Below are positions 17,788 through 25,723 of a stretch of 64,000 bases of DNA, in pieces. Origin of the DNA: Schlegelella_A sp036263655 (GTDB taxonomy: Bacteria > Pseudomonadota > Gammaproteobacteria > Burkholderiales > Burkholderiaceae_C). The stretch lies in assembly GCA_036263655.1 (NCBI GenBank), contig DATAGP010000052.1:103482-167481 (forward strand), read 5' to 3'. The first letter of the stretch is position 1; the number at the start of each line of letters is the position of its first letter. The notes beneath the pieces are model-generated. The model saw nothing but the letters and a program-made list of their open reading frames with translations. It was not told where the DNA came from and ran no database searches. A program made the position numbers and the translations under genes.

Positions 17788-19419
17788 ATGAAGATCGACC
17801 CCGGAGCACTGACCCTCGAGGCGCTGCAGGCCATCCACCAGGGCGGCGAGGCGCTGGAGATGGACGCCGGCGCGCAGGCACGGATCCGCGCCAGCGCGGC
17901 CGTCGTGCAGCGGGCCGCCGGCGGCGACGCACCCGTGTACGGCGTCAACACCGGCTTCGGCAAGCTCGCCGGCACGCGCATCGACGCTGCCGACCTGGCG
18001 ACGCTGCAGCTGAACCTGATCCGCTCGCACAGCGTCGGCGTCGGCGCGCCGCTCGAGCCCGCGGTCGTGCGGCTGCTGCTGGCGATGAAGGCGGCCAGCC
18101 TCGCGCGCGGCCATTCGGGCGTGCGCCCGGCTGTCGTCGACACGCTGCTCGCCGTGCACGACGCCGGCCTCGTGCCGTACATCCCGGCGCAGGGGTCCGT
18201 CGGCGCGTCCGGTGACCTGGCGCCACTCGCGCACATGACGCTGGCGCTGATCGGCGAGGGCGAGTTCCTCGTCGCCGGCGAGACTCGACCGGCGCTCGCC
18301 GTGCTGCGTGCCGCCGGCATCGAGCCGCTGGTGCTCCAGGCCAAGGAAGGGCTCGCCCTCATCAACGGCACGCAGGTCTCGACCGCGCTGGCGCTGCACG
18401 CGCTGTTCCGCTTCGAGCCGGTCCTCGAGTCGGCGATCGTGATCGGCGCGATGACCGTCGACGCGGCGCGCGGCAGCGACGGTCCGTTCGATCCGCGCAT
18501 CCACGCGCTGCGCGGCCAGCCCGGGCAGATCGACGTCGCCCGGTACTACCGCGCGCTGCTGCTCGGCAGCGGCATCCGCCGCTCGCACCTCGAAGGCGAC
18601 GATCGCGTGCAGGACCCGTACAGCCTGCGCTGCCAGCCGCAGGTCGTCGGTGCCTGCCTCGACCAGCTGCGCCACGCCGCGCTGGTGCTGCTGCGCGAGG
18701 CCAACGCGGTCACCGACAACCCGCTCGTCTTCCTGGACCAAGAGGGCGACGAGGGCACCGGGCGGGCGCCGGGCCGCCCCACGGCCGGCCGCGCCCCCTC
18801 GGGGGGCAGCGAACGTACTCGTGAGGCGCCATGGGGCTCCATCGTCTCCGGCGGCAACTTCCACGCCGAGCCGGTGGCCCTTGCCTGCGACGCGATGGCG
18901 GTGGCGATCGCCGAGGTCGGCGCCATCGCCGAGCGGCGCATCGCCATGCTCATCGACAGCGGCGTCTCGCGCCTGCCGCCGTTCCTGACGTCGGAGCCCG
19001 GTCTCAACTCCGGCTTCATGATCGCGCACGTGACCGCCGCGTCGCTGGCGAGCGAGAACAAGTCGCTCGCCCATCCCGCCAGCGTCGACAGCCTGCCGAC
19101 CAGCGCCAACCAGGAGGACCACGTCTCGATGGCGACGTTCGCGGCGCGCCGCCTGCAGCCGATGATCGCCAACACCGCGCACATCCTCGGCATCGAGCTG
19201 CTCGCGGCGGCCCAGGGCATCGAGTTCCTGCGCCCGCTCGCCAGCTCGGCGCCGCTGGAGGAGGCGCATGCCCTGCTCAGGCTACAGTGCCCGGCGATGC
19301 CCACCGACCGCTACCTCGCCCCCGACATCGAGCGCGCCACCGCGCTGGTGCACGACGGCTCGCTGGCGCGCGTCTTGCGAACCCTGCCCGGACTGCCGGC
19401 ACTCTGGTATGCCGCCTGA
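17788..19419 (+). CDS. hutH: Histidine ammonia-lyase HutH with an in-frame insertion
   Basis: This 543-residue enzyme removes ammonia from L-histidine to give urocanate. The MIO cofactor triad Ala140-Ser141-Gly142 lies in GSVGASGDLAPLAHM, with the catalytic tyrosine in YGVNTGFGKLAG (Tyr51). Normal HutH is about 505-515 residues. Here about 33 extra residues (roughly 318-350, rich in Gly/Arg/Pro/Glu) separate DNPLVF from IVSGGNFHAEPVAL, which are almost adjacent in ordinary HutH. The insert is encoded by a repeat-like DNA segment (see 18739-18838) and keeps the frame open. All catalytic motifs are intact, so the enzyme is probably functional with an enlarged loop. It is separated from hutU by the PEP-CTERM gene. 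Confidence 0.93.
   Translation: MKIDPGALTLEALQAIHQGGEALEMDAGAQARIRASAAVVQRAAGGDAPVYGVNTGFGKLAGTRIDAADLATLQLNLIRSHSVGVGAPLEPAVVRLLLAMKAASLARGHSGVRPAVVDTLLAVHDAGLVPYIPAQGSVGASGDLAPLAHMTLALIGEGEFLVAGETRPALAVLRAAGIEPLVLQAKEGLALINGTQVSTALALHALFRFEPVLESAIVIGAMTVDAARGSDGPFDPRIHALRGQPGQIDVARYYRALLLGSGIRRSHLEGDDRVQDPYSLRCQPQVVGACLDQLRHAALVLLREANAVTDNPLVFLDQEGDEGTGRAPGRPTAGRAPSGGSERTREAPWGSIVSGGNFHAEPVALACDAMAVAIAEVGAIAERRIAMLIDSGVSRLPPFLTSEPGLNSGFMIAHVTAASLASENKSLAHPASVDSLPTSANQEDHVSMATFAARRLQPMIANTAHILGIELLAAAQGIEFLRPLASSAPLEEAHALLRLQCPAMPTDRYLAPDIERATALVHDGSLARVLRTLPGLPALWYAA
18739..18838. repeat. GC-rich palindromic repeat element inserted in frame within hutH
   Basis: The core GCGCCCCCTCGGGGGGC (18791-18807) is a near-perfect palindrome flanked by GGGCCGCCCCACGGCCGGCC upstream and by CAGCGAACGTACTCGTGAGG downstream. 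This layout resembles, from memory, the abundant intergenic repeats of Comamonadaceae genomes (C-run/TCG/G-run followed by CAGCGAACGTA). It adds about 99 bp with no stop in the hutH frame. No second copy was seen in the window. Confidence 0.6.
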
Positions 19420-19473
19420 GCCCGCGGCCCCGAAACGATTTCCGCTCGCCCTCACGCTCCCGAAAGGAACCCC

Positions 19474-20421
19474 ATGAAGAAGCAGCTTCTCGTCTTCGCC
19501 GCGACGACGCTCCTCGCGACCCTCGCGAGCGCGCAGGACACCAAGGTGGCCATCGGCATCTCCGGCTGGACCGGCTTCGCGCCGCTCACCCTCGCCAAGG
19601 AGGCGGGCATCTACAAGAAGCACGGCCTCGACGTGACGATCAAGAAGATTCCGCAGAAGGATCGCCACCTCGCCATCGCCTCGGGCGACGTGCAGTGCGC
19701 GGCGACCACCGTCGAGACCTGGATCGGCTGGAACGCCGCCGGCGTCGCGACGACGCAGATCTTCCAGCTCGACAAGAGCTACGGCGCCGACGGCATGGTG
19801 GTCAAGCCGCACATCACCAAGATCAGCGATCTGAAGGGCAAGACCGTGGCGGCGAGCCCGCCGGGCACCTCGCCCTATTTCGCCCTGGCCTGGTTCCTGA
19901 AGAAGAACGGCCTCTCGCCCAAGGACGTGACCATCGTCAACCTCGAGCCGCAGGCGGCCGCCAACGCGATGATCGCCGGCACCGCAGGCATCGACGCCGC
20001 CATGACCTACGAGCCCTACCTGTCGGCGGTGCGCGCCAAGCCGGAGGCCGGCAAGATCATCGCCACCACGCTCGACTACCCGATGGTGATGGACACCTTC
20101 GGCTGCACGCCGAAGTTCCTGGCCGAGAACCCGAAGGCCGCCAAGGCGCTCGCCGACGGCTACTTCGACGCCGTCGAGATGATCAAGACCGATCCGAAGA
20201 AGAGCTTCGAGATCATGGGCGCCGACGTCAAGCAGAGCGGCGAGGCGTTCGAGAAGAGCCAGTCGTTCCTGCGCTGGCAGGACCGCGCCGCGAACCAGAA
20301 GTTCTTCGCCGGCGAGCACGCCGCCTTCAGCAAGGAAGCCGCGGATCTCCTGCTCGAGGCGGGCATCATCAAGACGATGCCCGACATGAGCAAGCTCGCC
20401 GACACGCGCTTCCTGAAGTAG
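19474..20421 (+). CDS. ABC transporter substrate-binding protein, TauA/NMT1-like
   Basis: This 315-residue exported binding protein has a short signal peptide (MKKQLLVFAATTLLATLASA) followed by the family opening KVAIGISGWTGFAPLTLA. Hinge and pocket segments include ETWIGWNAAGVA, TVAASPPGTSPYFALAWFL and GIDAAMTYEPYLSA. A good ribosome site (GAAAGGAA) precedes ATG 19474. It resembles receptors for taurine, sulfonate, nitrate-like or aromatic ligands; the ligand is not evident. It follows hutH by 54 bp. Its likely permease and ATPase lie 1.7 kb downstream, beyond an inserted methyltransferase/HxlR pair. Confidence 0.9.
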   Translation: MKKQLLVFAATTLLATLASAQDTKVAIGISGWTGFAPLTLAKEAGIYKKHGLDVTIKKIPQKDRHLAIASGDVQCAATTVETWIGWNAAGVATTQIFQLDKSYGADGMVVKPHITKISDLKGKTVAASPPGTSPYFALAWFLKKNGLSPKDVTIVNLEPQAAANAMIAGTAGIDAAMTYEPYLSAVRAKPEAGKIIATTLDYPMVMDTFGCTPKFLAENPKAAKALADGYFDAVEMIKTDPKKSFEIMGADVKQSGEAFEKSQSFLRWQDRAANQKFFAGEHAAFSKEAADLLLEAGIIKTMPDMSKLADTRFLK

Positions 20422-20428
20422 CGCCGGC

Positions 20429-21322
20429 TCAGGCGGTGCCGGCACCGACCAGCATCTCGCAGGGGCCGACGAAACCGTCGGCGCCCTCGAAGGCCTTCAG
20501 CGCCTGCTCGATCTCCTGCCACACGGCCTCGCGCTCGGCGTCGCTCAGCCCGGCCGTCATCTGATGCAGGGCCCCGAAGGACTCGCGCTCGAAGCGCACG
20601 CACTCGGCGGCACTCGGCAGCCGCACCGGCGAGGGCACGCGGCGGACCTCGATGTCGCGGAATCCCGCCTTGGCGAGCGTCGCCTCGAGCACGCCTTCGC
20701 CGCCCAGCGAGAACGGCCCCGGCTGGCCGGGCTGCGGCGCCGGCAGGCGCGCGCGCTCGCGGATCAGCTTGACGGGCAACGAGAAGAAGCCGTTGCAGTC
20801 AGGGGTCGAGTAGACGACGGCGCCGATCCGGCCGCCCGGCTTGAGGGCCGCCTTCATGCCGGCGAGCGCGCGCTGCTGGTCGGGGAAGTAGATGAGGCCG
20901 ACACGGCTGACGACGGCGTCGAACGAGCCGGGGGGCAGCGTGCCCAGCGCCTCGCCGTCGAGCTCGCGCGTGGCAACGATGCCCTGCAGGCCGGCGGCGC
21001 GCGCGTCGCGGTCGGCGAACTGGAGCAGCGCCGGCGCGATGTCGGTGGCCAGCACGTGGCCATGGGGGCCGACGCGGCGCGCCGCCGCGATCGACTGCTC
21101 GCCGGCACCGGCAGCGACGTCGAGGACACGCGAGCCGGGGCCGACGCGCGTCATGTCGAACATCGCCTCGGTGGCGTCGCCGAGCCAGCGGCCGATGAAA
21201 GGACCCCAGCGGTGCCAGGCCTCGGCGGCGGTCTGCCACTGCGCGCGCGTCGTCGTCTTGAATCGCTCGGCGTCGAAGGGCGCGGCCGCGGCGGCGCCGG
21301 TGGAAGGGAGGACTGCACTCAT
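20429..21322 (-). CDS. Class I SAM-dependent methyltransferase
   Basis: This 297-residue methyltransferase has motif I VLDVAAGAGEQS near residues 67-78, an acidic residue ending the second strand (ATDIAPALL), and the motif IV/post-motif region FDAVVSRVGLIYFPDQ. It belongs to the broad UbiE/COQ5-like group; the substrate is unknown. ATG 21322 is supported by AGGAG about 7 bases upstream. It is divergently transcribed from an HxlR regulator, a layout that often means the regulator controls it. Confidence 0.85.
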   Translation of the reverse strand: MSAVLPSTGAAAAAPFDAERFKTTTRAQWQTAAEAWHRWGPFIGRWLGDATEAMFDMTRVGPGSRVLDVAAGAGEQSIAAARRVGPHGHVLATDIAPALLQFADRDARAAGLQGIVATRELDGEALGTLPPGSFDAVVSRVGLIYFPDQQRALAGMKAALKPGGRIGAVVYSTPDCNGFFSLPVKLIRERARLPAPQPGQPGPFSLGGEGVLEATLAKAGFRDIEVRRVPSPVRLPSAAECVRFERESFGALHQMTAGLSDAEREAVWQEIEQALKAFEGADGFVGPCEMLVGAGTA

Positions 21323-21447
21323 CGCGATCTCCTGGTGTTCGCGCGCCGGACATCGGCGCTCGACGGCACTATCGCGCCGCATGGCCGGTCCGCGTGGTCC
21401 AGAAAATGCACTGGCGGGAGTACGGCCGAGCGCATAGGCTCGCGGTC

Positions 21448-22146
21448 ATGATCGACTACGGCCAGTTCTGCACCGTCGCCCGCGGCGCCGAGGTCTTCGG
21501 CGAGCGCTGGACGCCGCTCGTCGTGCGCGAGCTGCTCTGCGGCAGCACGCGCTTCAACGACATCCGGCGCGGCGTGCCGCGCATGTCGGCCACGTTGCTG
21601 ACGCAGCGGCTTCGAAAGCTCGAGGAGATCGGCATCGTCAAGCGCGTCGCCAGCGGCAGCAGCGGCGTCGCCGAGTACCACCTCACCGGCGCCGGCGAGG
21701 AGCTGCGCCCGATCGTCATGGCGATCGGCCACTGGGGGGCGCGCTGGATCGGCAGCAGGCTGAAGCGCGGCCAGCTCGACGTCGGCTTCCTGATGTGGGA
21801 CATCCGCCGCTTCGTCCACCTCGACAAGTTCCCGAAGAACCGGCCGGTGACGATCCACTTCCGCTTCCCCGACGCGGCGCCAGGCGAGCGGCGCTGGTGG
21901 CTCGTCGTCGACCAGGGCGGCGCCGACCTCTGCCGCGACGACCCGGGCAGCGAGGCGACGCTGGTCGTCGAGTCGACGGTGCTCGCGCTCACCGAGGTCT
22001 GGACCGGCGACCGCGACGCCGACGAGGCGGTGGGCGAGCGCGCGATCCGGATCCGCGGCGCAGCGCGCGACGTGAAGGCGCTGTGGGGCTGGCTGGGCCG
22101 CAGCGCCTTCGCCGAGACGCGCGCGGCCTGCCGCGCCGCGGCCTGA
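21448..22146 (+). CDS. HxlR-family winged-helix transcriptional regulator
   Basis: This 232-residue protein has an N-terminal HxlR winged helix (CTVARGAEVFGERWTPLVVR, then STRFNDIRRGVPRMSATLL, about residues 7-60). An extra C-terminal domain of about 120 residues follows, of the SCP2/ligand-binding kind seen in long HxlR proteins. HxlR proteins respond to reactive electrophiles, quinones or aldehydes through an N-terminal cysteine; Cys8 is present here. ATG 21448 was chosen over the upstream GTG since the family starts there. The 125-bp divergent gap to the methyltransferase should contain its operator. The downstream permease begins only 20 bp later, so it may be co-transcribed with the transporter. 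Confidence 0.85.
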   Translation: MIDYGQFCTVARGAEVFGERWTPLVVRELLCGSTRFNDIRRGVPRMSATLLTQRLRKLEEIGIVKRVASGSSGVAEYHLTGAGEELRPIVMAIGHWGARWIGSRLKRGQLDVGFLMWDIRRFVHLDKFPKNRPVTIHFRFPDAAPGERRWWLVVDQGGADLCRDDPGSEATLVVESTVLALTEVWTGDRDADEAVGERAIRIRGAARDVKALWGWLGRSAFAETRAACRAAA

Positions 22147-22166
22147 GCCTCGACACGCCCTGTTCC

Positions 22167-22940
22167 ATGCGCCCGCTGGTTCCCGTCGCTCCCGGCGCCC
22201 GTGTGGCGCTCGGCATCGCCTTCTTCGTCGTCTTCCTCGCCGGCTGGTCGCTGGCGACCTTCGGCGGCTTCGTCTCGCCGACCTTCCTCGCGGACCCGGT
22301 GGCGATGGTCCGCTCCGGCTGGACGCTGCTCGCCGAGCAGGGCTTCGGCTACGACATCGGCTGGACCGTCTGGCGCGTCTTCGGCGGCTTCGTCATCGCC
22401 GCGCTGCTGGCGCTGCCGCTCGGCGTCGCGATGGGCGCCTACAAGCCCATCGAGGCCTTCTTCGAGCCGTTCATCAGCTTCGCCCGCTACCTGCCGGCGA
22501 GCGCCTTCATCCCGCTGCTCATCCTCTGGGCCGGCATCGGCGAGGCGCAGAAGCTGGCGCTGATCTTCATCGGCAGCTTCTTCCAGCTGGTGCTGATGAT
22601 CGCGGTGATCGTCGGCAACACCCGCCGCGACCTCGTCGAGGCCGCCTACACCCTCGGCGTCGGCGATCGCGGCCTGATCCGCCGCGTGCTGCTGCCGGGT
22701 GCCGCACCGGAGATCGCCGAGGTGCTGCGCATGGTGCTCGGCTGGGCCTGGACCTACGTCATCGTCGCCGAGCTGATCGGCGCCTCGGCCGGCATCGGCC
22801 ACATGATCACCGACAGCCAGGCGCTGCTCGCCACCGACCAGATCATCTTCGGGATCATCGTCATCGGCGTGATCGGCCTGATCAGCGACGTGCTCTTCAA
22901 GTGGATCAACCGGCGCGCGTTCCCGTGGGCGGCGCTGTGA
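22167..22940 (+). CDS. ABC transporter permease, SsuC/TauC-like
   Basis: This 257-residue inner-membrane permease has six hydrophobic segments and the EAA loop (RRDLVEAAYTLGVGDRGLIR near residues 150-170). It is the family partner of NMT1/TauA-type receptors. Its stop overlaps the next gene's GTG (GTGA). With the ATPase it probably serves the receptor encoded at 19474-20421. Confidence 0.9.
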   Translation: MRPLVPVAPGARVALGIAFFVVFLAGWSLATFGGFVSPTFLADPVAMVRSGWTLLAEQGFGYDIGWTVWRVFGGFVIAALLALPLGVAMGAYKPIEAFFEPFISFARYLPASAFIPLLILWAGIGEAQKLALIFIGSFFQLVLMIAVIVGNTRRDLVEAAYTLGVGDRGLIRRVLLPGAAPEIAEVLRMVLGWAWTYVIVAELIGASAGIGHMITDSQALLATDQIIFGIIVIGVIGLISDVLFKWINRRAFPWAAL

Positions 22941-23761
22941 AGACGACTTACCGCGGCGACGCCGCCGCGGCGCTCCTCGCGGTGCGCGGCGTGACGCGCA
23001 GCTTCCCGGCGCGGCACGGCCCGCCGACCGTCGCCCTGCGCGCGACCGACCTCGACGTCGCCGAGAACGACTTCGTCACCATCCTCGGTCCCTCGGGCTG
23101 CGGCAAGAGCACGCTCCTGCGCATCGTCGCCGGGCTCGATGCGCCGACCGAGGGCGAGGTCCTGCTCGACGGCCGGCGCATCGCCGGGCCGGGTGCCGAC
23201 CGCGGCATGGTGTTCCAGAGCTACACGCTGTTCCCGTGGCTGACGGTGCTCGACAACGTCTGCTTCGGCCTGCGCGAGCGCGGCGTGCCGCGCGCCGAGC
23301 AGCTGGCGCTGGCCCACGGCTTCATCGCCAAGGTCGGGCTGGTCGGCTTCGAGAACCACTTCCCCAAGCAGCTCTCCGGCGGCATGCAGCAGCGCACCGC
23401 GATCGCCCGGGCGCTCGCCAACGGTCCGCGCATCCTGCTCATGGACGAGCCCTTCGGCGCCCTCGACCACCAGACGCGCGAGCTGATGCAGGAGCTGCTG
23501 CTCGGCATCTGGGAGGCGGAGAAGAAGACGGTGCTGTTCGTGACGCACGACATCGACGAGGCGGTGTTCATGGGCTCGCGCGTGGTGGTGATGAGCGCGC
23601 GACCGGGAAGGATCAAGCTCGAGCGGCCGGTGCCGATCGCCCATCCGCGGCACTACTCGGTGAAGACGACCTCGGCCTTCAGCGAGATGAAGGCCGAGCT
23701 GATGGAGCAGGTGAGGGTCGAGGTGAGGGCGGCGCAGGAGGCCATGGCGAGCCGGGCGTGA
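22937..23761 (+). CDS. ABC transporter ATP-binding protein, SsuB/TauB-like
   Basis: This is a 274-residue nucleotide-binding subunit with Walker A GPSGCGKST, the Q-loop region GMVFQSYTLFPWL, signature LSGGMQQR, Walker B ILLMDEPFGALD and the H-loop THDIDEA. The start is GTG 22937, overlapping the permease stop by 4 bp; an upstream in-frame GTG at 22901 is less likely. It energises the nitrate/sulfonate/taurine-type importer with the adjacent permease. Confidence 0.93.
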   Translation: MKTTYRGDAAAALLAVRGVTRSFPARHGPPTVALRATDLDVAENDFVTILGPSGCGKSTLLRIVAGLDAPTEGEVLLDGRRIAGPGADRGMVFQSYTLFPWLTVLDNVCFGLRERGVPRAEQLALAHGFIAKVGLVGFENHFPKQLSGGMQQRTAIARALANGPRILLMDEPFGALDHQTRELMQELLLGIWEAEKKTVLFVTHDIDEAVFMGSRVVVMSARPGRIKLERPVPIAHPRHYSVKTTSAFSEMKAELMEQVRVEVRAAQEAMASRA

Positions 23762-23885
23762 TCGGCGGCCCGCGCCTGCTGCTTCGCCGCCGCATCCGCA
23801 CCGGGGCGCAGGGATATGCGGGGCGCTGCGACACTGTCGACCCTGCGCGGCGGCCCTCGCCGCACGGCTTCCCCACCTCCCCTCG

Positions 23886-24593
23886 ATGCTCCGATCGTCC
23901 AAACCCATTCCTTTCGAGCCCTACGGCCGGCGCCGGTCGCGCGGCAGCTTGCCGCGCTGGCTGGTGCTCCTGCTGCTCGGGATCGCCCTCGGCGCCGGCG
24001 GCCTGTTCTTCGCGCAGGAGCGCTACCTGCCGCCGCGCCTCAGCGCCGAAGCCTCGGCCGAGCTGCGCCAGTCGTTCGAGCGCGCCGATGCCGAGCGGCA
24101 GCGCCTGCAGGCGGAGCTCCGCGCGACCTCCGACCGGCTGCGCGCCACGCTCGACGAGAACAAGCGGCTGGCCGCCGAAGCGGGCACGCGCGGCGAGACG
24201 GTGCAGCGGCTGCGCCAGGACATCGCGTCGCTGGTCGAGTCGCTGCCGCCCGACCCGCGCAATTCGCCGGTGGCCGTGCGTGCCGCCCGCTTCGAGGTGG
24301 AAGGCGATGCGCTCGCCTACCACGTCGTGCTGTCGCGCGAGCGCGCCGGCACGAACCCCTTCGCCGGCGTGCTGCAGTTCGTCGTCGCCGGCGCATCCGG
24401 GCGGGCCGCCGAGACGGTGACGCTCGCGCCGGTGCCGGTCTCGATCGGCCTCTACGACACCGTGCGCGGCACGCTGCCCCTGCCGCAAGGCTTCAAGCCG
24501 CGCCAGACGACGATCCACGTCCTCGACAAGGTCGGCGGCAGGCTGATGGGCATGCGCGTCATCAACCTGCAGCGGGGCGGCGGACAGCAGTGA
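23886..24593 (+). CDS. Membrane-anchored coiled-coil protein, DUF6776-like
   Basis: This 235-residue protein has a short basic cytoplasmic N-terminus (GRRRSRGSLPR), one membrane segment near residues 25-42 and a coiled coil of about 60 residues (SAELRQSFERADAERQRLQA onward). It ends in a C-terminal beta-rich domain. This architecture fits a Burkholderiales-conserved family of unknown function often found near cell-envelope genes. It stands alone here. ATG 23886 is the only plausible start. Confidence 0.7.
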   Translation: MLRSSKPIPFEPYGRRRSRGSLPRWLVLLLLGIALGAGGLFFAQERYLPPRLSAEASAELRQSFERADAERQRLQAELRATSDRLRATLDENKRLAAEAGTRGETVQRLRQDIASLVESLPPDPRNSPVAVRAARFEVEGDALAYHVVLSRERAGTNPFAGVLQFVVAGASGRAAETVTLAPVPVSIGLYDTVRGTLPLPQGFKPRQTTIHVLDKVGGRLMGMRVINLQRGGGQQ

Positions 24594-24626
24594 CGCGATC
24601 GATGCCGGCGACGCGGGCGGCGATCC

Positions 24627-25205
24627 TCAGGACGTCGCTCCGTGGGGCTCGCCCAGGTTCTGCATCAAGCGGTTGGCCCAGCCGAAGATCGCCACCGCGT
24701 GGAGCAGGTCGATGACCTCCTCGTCGGTCATGCCGACCGCGCGCAGCGGCGCGATGTCGTCGGCGCCGAGCTCGTGCGGCCGCTGCGTGACGGCGATGGC
24801 GAAGGTGGCGATCGCCCGCTCGCGCTCGTTCGTTCCGGCGGACGCGGGGTCGTCGAACACCTGCTCGACGGTGTCGCTGCGCTTGGCGAGCTGCTCGTAA
24901 CGCTGGGCGTGGACCGACGTGCAGTAGACGCAGCCGTTGGTCACGGACACCACCATCGCGCCCAGCTCGCGCTCCGCACGGGGCAGCCCGCCCGGCGCGT
25001 ACATGATGGCGTTGTAGGCGGCGGAGCGGTGCCGCAGCATCAGCGGCTGGTGCGCCAGGGTCAGGTAATAGGGCGAGCTGCGCGACTGCGGATGGCTCTC
25101 GTCGAGCACCTCCAGCTGCAGCGGCGTCGCGTCCGCGAGCTGCAGCGGTTCGAGCCACGAGCGCCAGTCGAGCGTCTCGTCGGTGAAGCCGTTGCGCCGG
25201 ATCAT
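24627..25205 (-). CDS. Alkylhydroperoxidase-domain (AhpD/CMD-like) protein, CxxC subunit
   Basis: This 192-residue all-helical carboxymuconolactone-decarboxylase/AhpD-type protein has an intact redox motif, CVYCTSVHAQRY (C-x-x-C followed by His), near residues 100-111. It also has the family's AIMYAPGGLPRAERELGAM region and the C-terminal DEEVIDLLHAVAIFGWANRL. It matches the peroxidase-related family (Avi_7169-like) that is encoded next to a second CMD protein. Its ATG overlaps the stop of that partner as ATGA. It is the last gene of a four-gene operon that also has a Bug receptor and an FMO-like flavoenzyme. Confidence 0.85.
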   Translation of the reverse strand: MIRRNGFTDETLDWRSWLEPLQLADATPLQLEVLDESHPQSRSSPYYLTLAHQPLMLRHRSAAYNAIMYAPGGLPRAERELGAMVVSVTNGCVYCTSVHAQRYEQLAKRSDTVEQVFDDPASAGTNERERAIATFAIAVTQRPHELGADDIAPLRAVGMTDEEVIDLLHAVAIFGWANRLMQNLGEPHGATS

Positions 25206-25690
25206 GGCCTGTCCTGCGCAGTGGCGGCGCGCATCGCCCGCAGTCCGGCGACGACCCGCAGCTGATACGACAGGAACGCCACCAGCTGCGCCAGCGCGAC
25301 GATCGCGGGGCCGCCGAGTCCGGCGCGGCGCAGCGGCTCCAGGGCGGCGCGGTCGCCGAGACGCGGATCCGTCGTCAGCGCCGCGGCGAACTGCAGCATC
25401 GCCGGCAGGGCCGGCGACACCGCCGCGTCGCGGCCGGCGGTCGCGTCGGCGAGCAGCGCCTCGTAGTGCTGCGCCAGGCTCGTCGCCCGGGCGATGGTGC
25501 AGACATGCGCGGCGACGCGCAGGCGGTCCGGCGTCGAGAGTCCGTCCACCGGCTCGTGCAGCAGCGCGTCGTGGCTGGCCTGGGTCGCCTCGACGACCTT
25601 GGCGCGGAAGCGTCGGGCGGCATGCAAGGCGTCGCCCGGCGCGAGGCCGGCGGCGCGATCGATCACGTCGGGAAGGTCGGGCGATGGCAT
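25202..25690 (-). CDS. CMD-domain protein, partner subunit lacking CxxC
   Basis: This 162-residue helical protein resembles the Avi_7170-like CMD-domain family, the usual neighbour of the CxxC-bearing Avi_7169-like protein. Where AhpD proteins have C-x-x-C, it shows only HVCTIARATSLAQHY, a single cysteine with flanking histidines, so it should not be a thiol peroxidase by itself. Translational coupling to the downstream CxxC protein suggests a heteromeric pair (inference). It lies 33 bp after the FMO-like gene. Confidence 0.8.
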   Translation of the reverse strand: MPSPDLPDVIDRAAGLAPGDALHAARRFRAKVVEATQASHDALLHEPVDGLSTPDRLRVAAHVCTIARATSLAQHYEALLADATAGRDAAVSPALPAMLQFAAALTTDPRLGDRAALEPLRRAGLGGPAIVALAQLVAFLSYQLRVVAGLRAMRAATAQDRP

Positions 25691-25723
25691 GGCGTGCGTG
25701 CGGTGGAGGGTGGAAGGCCGTCG

